Source of the DNA: Ectocarpus siliculosus
Taxonomy: Eukaryota > Sar > Phaeophyceae > Ectocarpales > Ectocarpaceae
DNA length: 64,000 bases
NCBI GenBank assembly: GCA_000310025.1
Contig: FN648368.1
Span: 86,422-150,421 of the forward strand
Direction of reading: 5' to 3'
Both the position numbers and the translations under genes were made by a program. The notes beneath the pieces are model-generated. The model saw only the letters and a program-made list of their open reading frames with translations, searched no databases and was not told where the DNA came from. Positions 1 through 13,035 of the stretch are shown here, in pieces. Every line of letters starts with the position of its first letter. The first letter of the stretch is position 1.

Positions 1-796
1 GCTGTGCAAAGGCATCACTTTCCTACGGGTGAGCTGAGGGGTGTTATGGTTTGCGTCTCTCTCTAGCTCTCTCGTAATCGCAGAACACGCGGGTGAACCG
101 AATTGGGCGGTGGCCGGCTGCTGTGTGTGCATAGCCGGCCTCTTGTGTACTCATGTACTGGCCACCCCAAGCTGTCACAGACCAATTCGCAATGGTGCAC
201 CCCTCCTGTGGCTGGTGCTCTTTCGTTTCGCGGTGTAGCGGGCTAGATGCCAAACACAACAAGAACTTTTTACCCGATTTATTACCGTCGCGCTGCTAAG
301 GGAAGGACCCGCAAAAACACACCTGACGAGAGGAAGCACACAACACCCGCCGTACCCGCAGCAGGACACACCATGCCATAGCGGGTGCACCCTTGTTGCA
401 ACGTCGACCTAGCTTCCCTTGTAGGGATTGGAACGTACTTGCGTATCTTTGCTCGCGTGCGGCGCTCGTGCTTGCATTGCTGTTGTCACGACCAAAGCTT
501 TTCTGCCCGGCATCATCATCGATCCAAAAAATCCACATGTACGCGCTCTAAACAGCTTGCAAACGTCCGCCCCCTCGTCATCATCACAGGCGTATCATGC
601 TCCCGTTTCTGTGTACGTCCACGCACAGAACCTTAGCCAGACGTGCAGTCGTGGAGTTCAGCATCACCCCTTTCGGTCATGGCACACAGCAGTGTGCATA
701 GAGGTAGTCCCGCATACGACCAGACTAAGCATCGCATTGACAATCCATATGTACAACAAACAGTAGTCTAGACGTGACTCTATCCATCTCTTACAT

Positions 797-838
797 AATC
801 GACCGCGCTAAACGGGCCGACCAATGAGAAGTGTGCAC
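797..838 (+). repeat. Short dispersed motif, copy 1
   Basis: The stretch reads TCGACCGCGCTAAACGGG followed by CCGACCAATGAGAAG. Related copies lie in SEC24 introns at about 9566-9630 and 13284-13340, where the core is CGGCTGACCAATGAAAAGAC followed by CGTCAGTCTT. Function is unknown; a fragment of a small transposable element is the simplest reading. Confidence 0.5.
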
Positions 839-868
839 GCAGTAGTGAGCTTACTTTGTTCGTATGCG

Positions 869-1095
869 TACCGTAAGATGCGGAAAGATGGCACCCCCCC
901 CTAGGCCTACAAAGCCCGGTTGCTCCACAACCAAGCTTGCATCAATACCAAAAGTGGTGGTATTGGAAACATCTAGTCGAGGGCTTTCCGTAGACAGACG
1001 TATCGGGCTATCTTCCGCACCCACTTTGTTACGGAGCAACCGAGGTTTGAAGGTCGGTCTCCGGGGGGTGCCATCTCTTCGCCCTTTCTACGGTA
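869..1095. repeat. Foldback / MITE-like inverted repeat, about 227 bp
   Basis: The two ends mirror each other: TACCGTA (869-875) against TACGGTA (1089-1095), then AGATGGCACCCCCC near 886 against its complement near 1063-1076, then GGTTGCTCC near 918 against GGAGCAACC near 1034. A perfect 8-bp hairpin CAATACCA/TGGTATTG lies in the centre near 944-966. The arms are interrupted by mismatches. No coding capacity is seen. Confidence 0.55.
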
Positions 1096-1799
1096 CTTGC
1101 TGGTGATGGTTCATGTATGGCAAGAGCGGTGCTGTTTTCCTCTTCTTTCGGGCTGATGCCCCCATGTACTGACAGCTGGCGGCTTTTTGTGCGTGATGTC
1201 CACTGATTTGACTGCCGCAGCTGCAGTATTAGTAGCACCGTCAAACGACGGCGTCGTGTCTGGTGTTAGCCAATAGCAATGGACGCGGCGTAATTTTTCG
1301 TGTTAGCCAAATAGTCTTGGACAAACAATTGGTAAGGGGTCAACACATCCGACACGAAAACACATCCTTGCTGAAATCGCACCGTCCTCAACGCTACAAG
1401 TAAAAGGTGCACCTGTTGCCACTCGAAGGCGTAGTCAGATTCAGCTTGGGGCGCCGCTGCGCTTGTCTTGCGTGTACACACCTGTAATGGCCGCGATTGG
1501 CGCACCGAAACTCGACCCGCGGGTCCATTTGGTCTCGATACGACTTGCCCTGGTGGAAGCAGTAGCTATTTAATGGCTCGTCTTCTCGCATTGAGTGCTG
1601 TGCTATGTTGCTTTGCTTGCTGCAATCGAACCTTCGGGCGCCATTTGAGTCGGCTTTATCCGGGTACCCATTTGTAAAGTACCCAACCCCCTCCCGCGCC
1701 ACCCTCAACGGTCGCAACACCCCCCCCCACCTTCTGCGTCTTGCTGCCCCTGCTTTCTTGCACTGCTGCCAGGGACAGAGAGTGCGGTACTGCGAGTAG

Positions 1800-4700
1800 A
1801 TGTCGTACAACAACTTCGCTCCCCCGGCGGGGGGAATGCGCGGCGCCCCACCCCCGGGAGGTCCTAGCTACGGACAACCGCCGCCGCCGCCTGGCGGCCC
1901 GCCCTCGGGCACTACCTCGCTCGGTGGCCAGGTTCGTGACGTGCCGGTTTCTGTTGGGGGTGGTTTGGGTGGTTTCTTTGGGTTCGTTTTGTGAGCAGCT
2001 GCGTCTGGGCTACTATGTGATGCTTGTTTTTCTGTTTCGGGTGCCTCTCTCCAGCAATCCGTCTCTCACTCTGCGTCTCTCTTTCTCTCTCTTTGTTTGT
2101 GCTGTCTCCCTCCCTCGTCTCTCTCCCGTGCCCGAGTATGCCTACGTCCAAAGCACGTATTAAAAGGCATGTCCACTGCACGCCATCTCTTCCCACACCT
2201 ACAGATTTCCATTCAAAAATGCGGTAGTCCCTACCCCAAATCATCCTCTCAGACGCATCCCCAACCCTCAACCACCATATCTCATCTCAACCCCCCGCGA
2301 TCCGCCCCTGCCACCCGTCGATGACAGCAGCAGCAGCAGCAGCAACAACAGCAGCAACCGATGTACGGGGGAGGAGGAAGCTACGCCCCCCCCACCTCCG
2401 GCCCAGGGGGTCGAACACCAGGAGCGGCTGGGCCCCCGGCCCAGCAATACGGGGGCTACGGCGGGGGCGGCGGCGGGGCTCCGCCGGGTGGGCCGCCCCC
2501 CCCCCAACAACCACCGGCGGCCGCGGCGGCGGCGACGGCTGGGTTCGTAGGACAGCCGCCGTTTGGCGGAGGAGGAGGCCAGGCTTCCAACGGGGATGCG
2601 GATGGGGGCAACGCCTCCGCCGCCCATGTCGGGCCCCCCCATGGGAGGTCCCCCTCCGCAACAGCAGAAGCTGGCGCAGCAGGAGTCTCTTGGTGGCGGC
2701 GCCGGCGCCTCCGTCGAGCGGACGCGGAGCTCAGTTTTTTTTCGGTGGGCGGAGGGGTTGCCGCCCAGCCAACGCCGATGCAAGGTAGCGAAGACCGTCG
2801 GGGGGGGGGGGGGGGGGGCGAACGAAACACGTACTGTTGCCTTATTTGTCGAGGAGGAGGAGGGGGGTTGTCGTGCGTGTAGGACATCAGAGGCGTTGTT
2901 TGCTTCGCTTCTCTTGACTCAAGTGCGGTGGCGCTCCCAGCGACGCGGAACGACAGACAACCAAACACCACTTTGTATGCCACTCTGCGTGAACTCGCTT
3001 GAGTGTCTTGGAAGGCTTTGCCGATGGTGTACATTCCCCACGGCTGAATCTGACCGTGTCCAGTCTGTGATCCTTGTCGTTGATGCCGGTTCACTCTCCA
3101 TCTTGCTCGAGTCTAGGCGCATTCCAGGTCCCTAGTTGGTGTGGTTTTCTGTGGTTGGGATTAATCAGCCTGGAAGAACGTACCGCTGCTGCGGTGCAGA
3201 ACAGTGTATCGTCAATCGTCAAGCGCAGACATTGGTCGCCATCAGGAGAGAAGAAAGGGCCCCCCGGGCTATGTCCCCAAGACCCAACACCAAACCCCGC
3301 AGCAGATATCCCTCACCGAACCCAACCCACCCGCCCACCTTACACGCCTCTCTCTAACTCTGTTTGTGCATGGATCGTTTGTGACAAAATTCGATTGGAT
3401 CGATCGGCAGGGAGGCCCTCCCACCGGCCCCCCAATGGGCGCTGCACCGCCAGGCATGCCACCTCCGCCAACGAGCCAGGGCTTGGCCAATCAGATGGGA
3501 CAGATGTTTCTGGGCCCGCCACCGAACGGCATGGGAGGTGAGCGTTCGGTCATTTCCTGGTCGTGTTTTTTGTTGTGACTTTGGTGTAACCGGCTTGGGG
3601 ATGGCTCTTGTCGCACGGTAGTAGTAGCGCCGAAGGGTCCGAAGGGGGGCCTGCAGTAGTTTTTTTTTCTTGGGGGGGGGGGCTGCGTGCAGGGCCGCGG
3701 AGATAAAGGATTTTTGATTGTTTGATTGTACCGAGGGAGAGGTTGTTTGCGTGTGGCGTCTATGGAGCGGTGTGTTGTGCGCGCTTCGTTGGGGCGACAG
3801 TGCGGGTTATTGTTCGCCGGCCCGGTGCGTGGAGTGTGTGGTGATGGTGGATGTATGCATACGTTCGTCGTGGCTGTCGGTGGATTCGATGAAGTTTGCC
3901 GTGTCCGCAACGTTCTCTTCTGCGGGTGTTGCTGAGCAGCTGCAATGGAAACATCGCCACGCCTACGTTACGCCCACTGATGTCGTCGTATTCTTGATTC
4001 GCGCGCATCGCAGCATTCTTCGGACAATGAATCCTATCAGTACAATGCCCGTAACTACATACTGCTGTACGTCGCCCGTACCATCGCTTACCCTCCCCCC
4101 CCATGTCCATTCCCTCCGTCGGGACTCCACTCTCTGTCTTGTTTCCCACGACGGCAGCTCCACCACAGGGGGGTAGCATGATGGGGGCGCCGCCGAATGC
4201 CGCAAGTATGGGTGGCGGCCAAGGGGGGTATCAAGGCGGGATGGGGTACCGTCCGGGACAAGGAGGTAGGGTTTGGGGGGGGGGTAGAGTGCGGGGTGTC
4301 CTATTGGTCGCTTTTGGAGTTTTTTCGATTCAAGTATGCCTACGAACGTTTGGGCGATGACGTTTCATTTTGGCGGTTGTATATATGAGATCATAACCGA
4401 ACTGGCACAGAGAAATGTAACCGTTGCGTCGGGTGCGCTTTTGTGACGGAGGGCGAGCGCACGGGCCAGAACCAAAGAGATAGTTTGCCACAGCATGGCG
4501 TAGGTGATTCTGACAAGGATATTGCTTGGAGCTATACCGTGATCCTCAACGTATAGTTGCGGCGGTGATGCTCTGCGGTGCTGCTGTCGTTGTGGTGTGC
4601 GTATGGGAGCCTGGAGCCTGCCGCCGATGTTGTAGATTGTTGGCCAGGGGGTACTTTATTCCGCTCGGGGCTTTGCAGAGCAGGTCGACGCCGTCACGAA

Positions 4701-6264
4701 CTCTCAACATGCGTGCAGCTTATTTCACAACTAAACAGTGGTACTCTTTATCCCGGACGCGAGTGTCGGGTACGTGCACCAAGACCGCGGGTTGCGTTGT
4801 TGTGTGTGTGTATTCTCGTCTTGTGGACTCATTCCTTCCCGTGTTATTTCCTTCTTTTTCTTCGTTCCGCCCCCATGAGCTACCCAGCAGCAATGCTCCC
4901 TCCCTCACGCCCACTAGCGGTCATGCTCTCGCCAACTTCCCACGGCATCTCGTTTCACTTCCCACCAAAAGTCCACGCCACCCCGAACACAGACAGGCAC
5001 CCACTTTTTGTCATCTCGCTGTGCCCCCCCCCCCCCCCCCCCGGAAAAGGCCTAAGGTGAATAACCCCAAAAAAACCCCCACGAAACAACAACAGCGCCC
5101 CCCCNNNNNNNNNNNNNNNNNNNNNNNNNNNNNNNNNNNNNNNNNNNNNNNNNNNNNNNNNNNNNNNNNNNNNNNNNNNNNNNNNNNNNNNNNNNNNNNN
5201 NNNNACCCCAGACCCCCCCCCCATTTTTTAAAATTTTTGCCCGGGGGTTTTTTTTTTCCCTGGGGGGTTTTAAAAACAAGGTGGAGCCCCCCAGAAATTT
5301 AAAAAAGGGGGGGGGTTTTTTTCAAAAAAAAAAAGGGTTTTTTTTTTCCCCGAGGGGGAGTTTGGGGAAGGGCCCCAAAAACCGGGGGGGGGGTTTTTGG
5401 GGGGGGTTTTTTTTTTTTGGGGAACCCTTCCCTCCCCGTTTTTTTTCTTTTTTTTTTTTTTTCCCCCCCCCAAAGAAAACCCAAAAAAAATTTTCCCTCC
5501 CCAACCCCCAAAGGGGGTAATTTTTTCCCAAATTTCCCCGGAATTTTTTTTTCCTTTCCCCCAAAAAGTCCCCCCCCCCCAAAAAAAAAAAGGGCCCCCT
5601 TTTTTTTTTTTTTCGGGGGCCCCCCCCCCCCCCCCCTCGGTACATGCCTTATGTTGATTATCTGGAAACGATCCACCACGACGCATCAGCAGCGCCCCCT
5701 CACGGAGGCGGCTACGGAGGCCAGCCGGCGGGCCCCGGCGCCCAGGCACCGGGCGGGGGGGGGGGTGGAGGCATGGGGGCGGCGACCGGCGCGCCTACCG
5801 GCAACCAGGCGCTGCTGCCGAGCATCAACGACACCGACATGAGCATCCAGGCCGACCCCCGGGTGATGCGGATGACCGTCGGGGCGATCCCCAATTCTTC
5901 TTCGGCGCACTCTCAGGTATGGGGAGGCGATGGGTGCTGTCTTTCGGAGAGGGGGAGGGGGAGGCTAGTCATGTTTTGCATGCCTTAGGCGTAAGACCCT
6001 TGGCCAGAGGGGGGGGTTGGTACTCGAAGTTGATTTGTCGCAGATGTTCTATGCCATTGACGCCGCGTCAAGAAGGGGCGCCGTTCCAGTGTTTATCGAG
6101 ACGTCCATCGTTCGTGCGGTCCTGCCCTGCGTTATGTCCGGATTTACTGGCGATCGAACGGGGTGCTGTTACGTCCTGCCCACGTGATGTGGCTCTCCTG
6201 CCGCGAAACAACGAAACCAATGCGTTGTCTCGCTCATGCCTTTTCGCCTCTGTAATTCTGGTGG

Positions 6265-6312
<48 letters not shown>

Positions 6313-9300
6313 CCTCTCTCTCTCTCTCTCGTTGATGCGTGTCCGTGTACACACGTGCTCCGTCCCGCAGAGCAAGATTCCGTTGGGTCTAGTTGTCCAG
6401 TCGATGGCGCTCGATATCGACGAGAAGGACGGGGGTCTCGACGTCGTCAACTTCGGAGCGCAGGTGCGGCGAGATTTCCCGGCATCTTTGTGACCTTGTC
6501 GATCGTAGAGCCTTGCGGGGGTGGGGGGGGACGGCAGAGAGTGCCTTCGGGTATATGTGGGTGGTGGGTGGGCACGATGGCGATATCTGTGGAGCCGCAG
6601 ATTCTTCTCTCGTACTTCATGTCGTTCGTGCGTTTTTGTCGCAACCTTTTGTCAGTTTTTCTTCTTTCGATGTCTACAGCGTTCGCGAAATTAGCAAGGT
6701 TATGAGGAAATAGAACAGGGAGGGGGGACGCAGACCGTATTCCCTGACCCTGACCCTAACCCAACTTCCCCGACTGTAATCTTTAAAACCAACATATGCT
6801 TACTTGGTAGAAAAACGAAAAACCGTACCAAGGCTACTGCCTCCAGCCCTGGTCTGCACACACCTCTGCCAGGGTTTTCGCTTGATTTCTTCACCTTCCT
6901 CCCATGGTACCATCATCGTCCTTCACCCAACTCCTGCTTGAACTCGTCCGCTTCAACCATAGGGCATCATGCGGTGCAAGCGGTGCCGCACGTACATCAA
7001 CCCGTACGTGGGCTGGCTGAGCAACGGCCGCCAGTGGAGGTGTAACGTCTGCGGGATGGTCAACGACACCCCGCCTTCGTACCAATGTCACCTGGATCAG
7101 GATGGGCGCAGGTCGGACAGGGCGGAGCGCCCAGAGCTCGGCAAGGCCAGCGTGGAAATGGTAAGAATGCGTAGCGTAGATGCTGATACGCAACACCGAG
7201 AGATGCATCCGTTATGCTGTAGTACAGCCTTTGCACCGTCTGACGGTTGTCGGTGGCTGATAAGTTGGTGTATCCATCTGGACAGACAGGCGTTTGGCAT
7301 GGCGAACACTCCGCGCACTTCGGGTGTCCACAGTCCCGAGTGCTTGCCACCCTTAACCCTCCCTGCCATGGCCGGCAGGCCTCCCAGCAGCAGTCAGTTC
7401 GTCTCCCGTGCTCTTCTTGCTCTGTGGGCCTTGGAGTGTTTCTACCATGCTGAACAACTCCCAAAGGCGTTTTGTATGTTCTAGCTCTACATATATACCT
7501 CTCCATTCACACTCGTGTTTCTGCTATATTCTATATAGGCCAATCCCTTTTGGAAGCATCACAGAGGTCTCGCTCAACATTTCCTGTGTTTGCACGGAGT
7601 TTTCCATCGCCGGAGACCCTTCACCGCTTGTTGCCGCGTTCCCACCGCTGCTTGTGCCCGATCCCCCCCCCTCGCTACCGGCCTAACGTATCCAAGGTGG
7701 CGCCTTCGGAGTACATGGTGCGGCCGCCGCAGCCCCCGGTGTACATGTTCGTGATTGACGTGTCCCAGCCAGCAGTGGCGAGCGGCATGGTGCACGTTGC
7801 CGCGGAGACGATCAAGGCGTGTCTGGACAACCTTCCGGGGGAGGAACGCACCATGGTAGGTCGGTGTGGAAACCCATGGTCAGCCCATGTGGAAACCCCT
7901 AGCAAGTCGGCGTGGAAACCCATGGTATGTCGGTGTGGAATGTCGGTGTGGAAACCCATGGTCAGTCCATGTGGAAACCCCGCGGCAAAGCTTTGCTAGG
8001 TGTGGCCGAAAGCTCTTCGCGAAAAATAAACTTAAGCTCAATTTATTGCACAGGGCTGGCTAGGCCCGGTACTGAAGATATCCAAAATCTGAAGTAAGAA
8101 ATCGAGCTCTGATTGGCCGAAGATCAGAGAAATGCAAAACAAGAAAAAACCCGGGTGGACTGTCTCATGCTCGGACAATCAATGCATCATAACTCGTTTG
8201 ATGAAATGCCTTTCCCGCCCACAGAGCATTTTGTTTTCTTCTTTTTGATACGAGTATTTCCTTCTACATACCCACAACAGTCCTACGATGATTTTCAGCA
8301 TGCCAGAAAAGTCCATGTCCTTTTTGTTTGAGATTTCTTCTTTGCTCGTACGCGTATCGTGCGTTCTAGTTCTGCGTGCCCCCTCTAAATGCCGCATCCC
8401 CCGTGAAAATCACTCTCTTCTTCATGTTCATCACCATCTTCTTTCCCTGCCCTACACACATGTGCGCAAATATATTCCAGGTGGGCTTCTGCACGTTCGA
8501 CAGCAGCGTACACTTCTACAACCTCAAGTCCAACCTGTCTCAGCCCCAGATGCTGGTGGTGCCCGACCTCGACGAGCCCTTCCTGCCGGTGCCTGACGAC
8601 CTCTTGGTCAACCTTAGCGAGAGCCGCAGCGTGGTGGACACTCTTCTCGACAACCTCGCGCAGGTGAGCAGCCGGCCGAACGACGGAAGAACACATTATT
8701 GCGAAGAATACCCCCCGAAATTGTTTTTAGATTTTCAGCCCCCCCCCCAAAAAAAAAAATGTAACGTTGTACCGTTTCGCCGCAACGGAACCACACGCGA
8801 TCTTTGCCTGTAGCTTCCGGGGGGGGGGGGTCCGAAATGATGTGGTGTCCTTTGCCGCCATGATCTACGATGATGGTTGCAACCGTTTGTTGTTTCGTGG
8901 GCATGGAACAATTGTGTTTCTTGCTGACGAGCTCCTAGTCTCAATTTCGCAAATCGTCATGTTGTGTTGTTGCAGTCATTGTGCGTTTTTGTATTTTCCC
9001 TGCCCAGTGAAGAAGCGTTCGTCTCAAACGACGGAAGAGGTGGTTGCGCCGGTACATGCCCTTGTGCTTGCTCGGAAACTGCAGTCGGTAGACGCATACC
9101 TTTGGCGGTACGAAAAGTATCAAACCTATCGAACAACTCACGGATGAAATACGGCATCTTTGTATTGTTTCCGTCTTGTTTGTTTTTTTAGCGCGGAGCG
9201 CTCTCCGACTTGCGATACCCGGCATCGGGCTACTCTTCCCCGACATTTTCTCCTTGTCTCTTCCCTCTCGACGCTTTCTTTTTGTGTGTGTCTTGTCATT

Positions 9301-11389
9301 TTCAGATGCACTCCCAGACTAGAGATGTGCAGTGCTGCCTTGGGCCAGCACTGACTGCCGCGGGCAAGGTCATGGGCCACGTGGGCGGGAAGATGGCCGT
9401 GATGTGCGCAAGCCTTCCTTCCACGGGCGAGGCAGCGCTGAAGCACAGGGAGAACCCGAGAGCGTTGGGGACCGATCGCGAGCACCTGTTGCTCAAGGCG
9501 GAAAATCCGTGGTACCAGGTGAATAACAGCTGCTCTTCTTCGTGTGTGTGTGTCTTTATTGTTAGCATCGACCGCGCTAACCGGCTGACCAATGAAAAGA
9601 CGTCAGTCTTAGTGCGGTTGACAACATAAAAACGCTTTTAAGTGCCATTAACTAGGTGTGTGTGTTTTTTTTTTTCGCAGTGGATTGTTGGAGTTTGGCC
9701 GTAGTGCCCGGGACATTTTCTGGCGATCACTCTCGTCGCGGCTTCCCGGTGACAACTTGAACATCCCCGGGCCTAAGGGATACCACGTTTCATGGCCCGG
9801 GTTGTGTAATCCACTATCTCAAGCCCACCGCACACTCGAAGTATAATAGTACGAATCCTGCTGCCCCGCCCTGTGTTGTCGTCGTTGTTGCAGAATAAAG
9901 CGGTGGAGTTTAGCAAGCTTCAGATCTGCGTGGACCTGTTCCTGTTCAGCTCGGGCTACTCGGACGTGGCCACCCTGGTCAACCTGCCCAAGTTCACCGC
10001 TGGCCAGCTCTTCTACTATCCGGTGAGATGAGAGATGAGAGTGAGAACTCATGGTCAGAGGCCGAAGACGCGTCGCGTTGTTGTAGTCGAAATGCGTTTC
10101 GCTTGCCCCTAATTTGCTTAGAAAATGGTCCCTCCGAAGTATCACGCACAAGAAGCGACACGGCCAACATTCGCCATGGCTGAAAAAGCGCCACAATCAT
10201 TTCGAAACTTGGAAAATATCCGTAGCCACAACCGAGGTTGTAGTTTTCGGAAAAGCGAAAGTTTGGAAATTTGGAAGTTAAATGTGGCCGTGTCCAACAT
10301 CCCTACGGGAGCCCTATTGGCAGACAGAATCGGCACTACTTATGTTCGGCAGGTAATGCTCATGAGGCAAGCCCGAACCAACCACCCTTTCGTTCCCGCT
10401 CCCGCTCTCACACAAAATATGCCAAAACAAGGGGGGGAGATGCGACTCGTACGGGATATGAAAGGTACCGTTGGAGTAGGCAAAATGGGTGACCGGTATG
10501 TAGCGTGGGCGTTTCCCCCGGGGTTGTCTATCGGGCATGGCTGTGGTGCATGCCGCCTTCAGCCCCTACGGGTCTAGGCCGCACGGCACTGCTTCGGCGC
10601 TTCCACCGGCTTAATTATTCCTCGGCACTACTTGCAGCTGTGTCTCCCTCCCCCCCAAACCACCGAACCTTGCTTATATGAGCACTATTTTCTCACTGTC
10701 TCCGCCAACCATTACCAATGAGCCTGCTTTGCACGAATCCCCCTCCGCCCCTTCTCCCCTGTACCCACCCCCGACTCCACCACCAACGCGCCAGGCGTTC
10801 AACGCCCAGAGCGATGGGGTAAAGTTTAACGCGGAGCTCACCCGGGTGTTGACGAGAGCGACGGCTTTCGAGGCCGTGATGCGCGTGCGGGCGACGCGAG
10901 GCCTGCGCATCACGAACTTCTACGGGAACTACTTCATCCGCGGAACCGACCTGCTGGCGCTGCCGAACTGCACCCCGGACAGCGTGTTCGCGGTGGAGTT
11001 CGGGTACGACGAGCAGCTGCTGACGGCGTCGGTGGTCTCGGTGCAGGTGGGTCGGGGGCGCCGTGGGGTGGAGGGGGGTGGGGTCCTTGTGTAGCGTGTT
11101 CGCGGCGTTCGACGAGCAGCTGTTGATGGCTTCGGTTGTCTTGGTGTTGGTGAGAAGGGGGGGGGGTTCTCGCTGTGTAGGTAGGGTGTAGGGTTTGATG
11201 GGGGTGTCGTGGCGAGGGGGGGGGGGGGTAGACGGACAGGTGGTGGGAGAGAGGGAGATGGAAACTGGAATGTTCGCGGTCTAAAAGACAAATCTGCTGA
11301 AAATCCAACCGGTCGGATAGAGGTACGGCTGCTATTTTAAAAGCATCTTTGGGCTGTCATCCATCGCAGTGAGAAAAAGAGAGAGAAAG

Positions 11390-11432
<43 letters not shown>

Positions 11433-13004
11433 CGTATGACAGGAAGTCAAGAGAGTTGCGGTTCCTGCTTGCTCGTTGTACCAGGTATGCCAGGTATGTG
11501 GCAAGGCTTGATGGTTCTTTTTTGACGCGATTGTTTCCCTCACTGACGACACTTTCACAACAAAACGAAACCCGATCTATTTCGAAGGACCTACGTGTAC
11601 CAGGTACAAACTACCAGCGAATCATCAAGCGGGTAAAACCTGGTTAGAAAGCAAGGATGCCGTATATTTGACGCTCGGCCTCCTTCCCTTGCTCTGGTCA
11701 ACTCGTGGTGTCATTTTACTTCGATTATCCCCCAAGGCGGCGTTGCTGTACACCACCTCCTGCGGAGAGCGGCGCATTCGGGTGCACAACCTGGCGATCC
11801 CGGTGGAGACGGTGGTCCAGAACGTGTTCGACAGCGTCAGCATCGATGTCTTGTGCAACATTCTTGCCAAGCAGGCGCTCGAGGTTGGTGCATTAACTCG
11901 AGGGTTCGTCTCATTTTGTTGGCTTATTTAATAGGCACGAGAGAGCACATAGTATGTACTTTGTCGCGCTTAAGGTTGTTTCGAGTTGGGGGCACATACA
12001 GTAACTAGATGCTGTGAACGGTGAGGTGGTTTGGTACTCATCCACTCTTTGAGAGAGTTTTGAGGCGGACGCAGGTCGAGGTATGTAGGATTTCGAGATT
12101 ATTTCTTGAACCAGAGGAAATACCGAAAGGTCTACTGCTGTAGCTATTTTACAGGGCGGACAAGAAGCACACTTTGTAGGAAGAAGAGATAGAGATGACA
12201 GGGAGTCGATAGAGTTCTTTACGCTTCACTCTCCTTGCCAAGTGCCCGCGATCATGCTGGTCTTGATCACACAAGTCAGGAACATATCCCGGTCGAAGCT
12301 GTCAGTAACCAACCCGAAGATTCACGAATCCTGAACTTCTAAATCTGGCCTCTTTGGAGAAACATCTGATCCTATTGTCGAAGTTGTCTCTTATACTACG
12401 CGGCGGGACACGCTTATTTTTGTTTTTTGTCCTCGTGCCATAATAACACGTGTGTGCGTTTGTTGTGGGTTAAAGGTGTCCCTCAAGAGCGGATTGGACA
12501 GCGCCCGCTCGAAGATCCAGCAGACCTGTGTGGACATCATCCGCGCCAGCCGCGGTGGGGGCTACGGGTCTAGCCCCTACATGGCTGCGGGCGCCCAGCA
12601 GCAGGTTCGTTGTCAGAGCGCAAATTTGTCGCTGCCGAAGAATGGCTTTTTGTCGTGTTAGTGTTGACGGCAGTTACGCTGTCTCGATAGGTACAGTCTG
12701 GCCAGATGCTGCCCCACGCGGAGCACCTCTTTTTGTTTGCATCAATTGGCGCTGTTTCGATAGTTGCATCAGGCAAGCCAGAGCACCTATGTATGCTTAA
12801 TTGGCGACAGAGCGCGAATCAGAATGAGACCGAATTTGTTGCTCCGCACATCCGTGCTCTGCTTGTCTTCCATTGCAGTTGCAACCTGAATCTTCATCCC
12901 GGACTATTATCTGTGGAAGCGACGAATAGTTTTTTGTTGTGTTTCTCTATGAAAAATACATGACGTGTTACTCACACATGTGTGTGAATAATTGCGATGG
13001 CCGG

Positions 13005-13035
<31 letters not shown>

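Larger units (their letters stand above)
1..1799. other. Upstream intergenic region, no gene recognised
   Basis: I see no exon with family resemblance here on either strand. It contains a foldback element (869-1095), one copy of a short dispersed motif (about 797-838), and presumably the promoter and 5' leader of SEC24, whose start codon is at 1800. Open frames in this stretch overlap one another on both strands and look like chance. Confidence 0.5.

Noticed and set aside
5270-5749. Gly/Lys/Pro-rich frames on both strands near the first gap
   Set aside because: They arise from homopolymer blocks of doubtful base quality.
6745-6770. Telomere-like CCCTGACCCTAACCC, and GGTTAAGGGTAAGGG near 62090
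   Set aside because: Only two to four degenerate units inside introns; too short to be a telomere or a convincing interstitial array.
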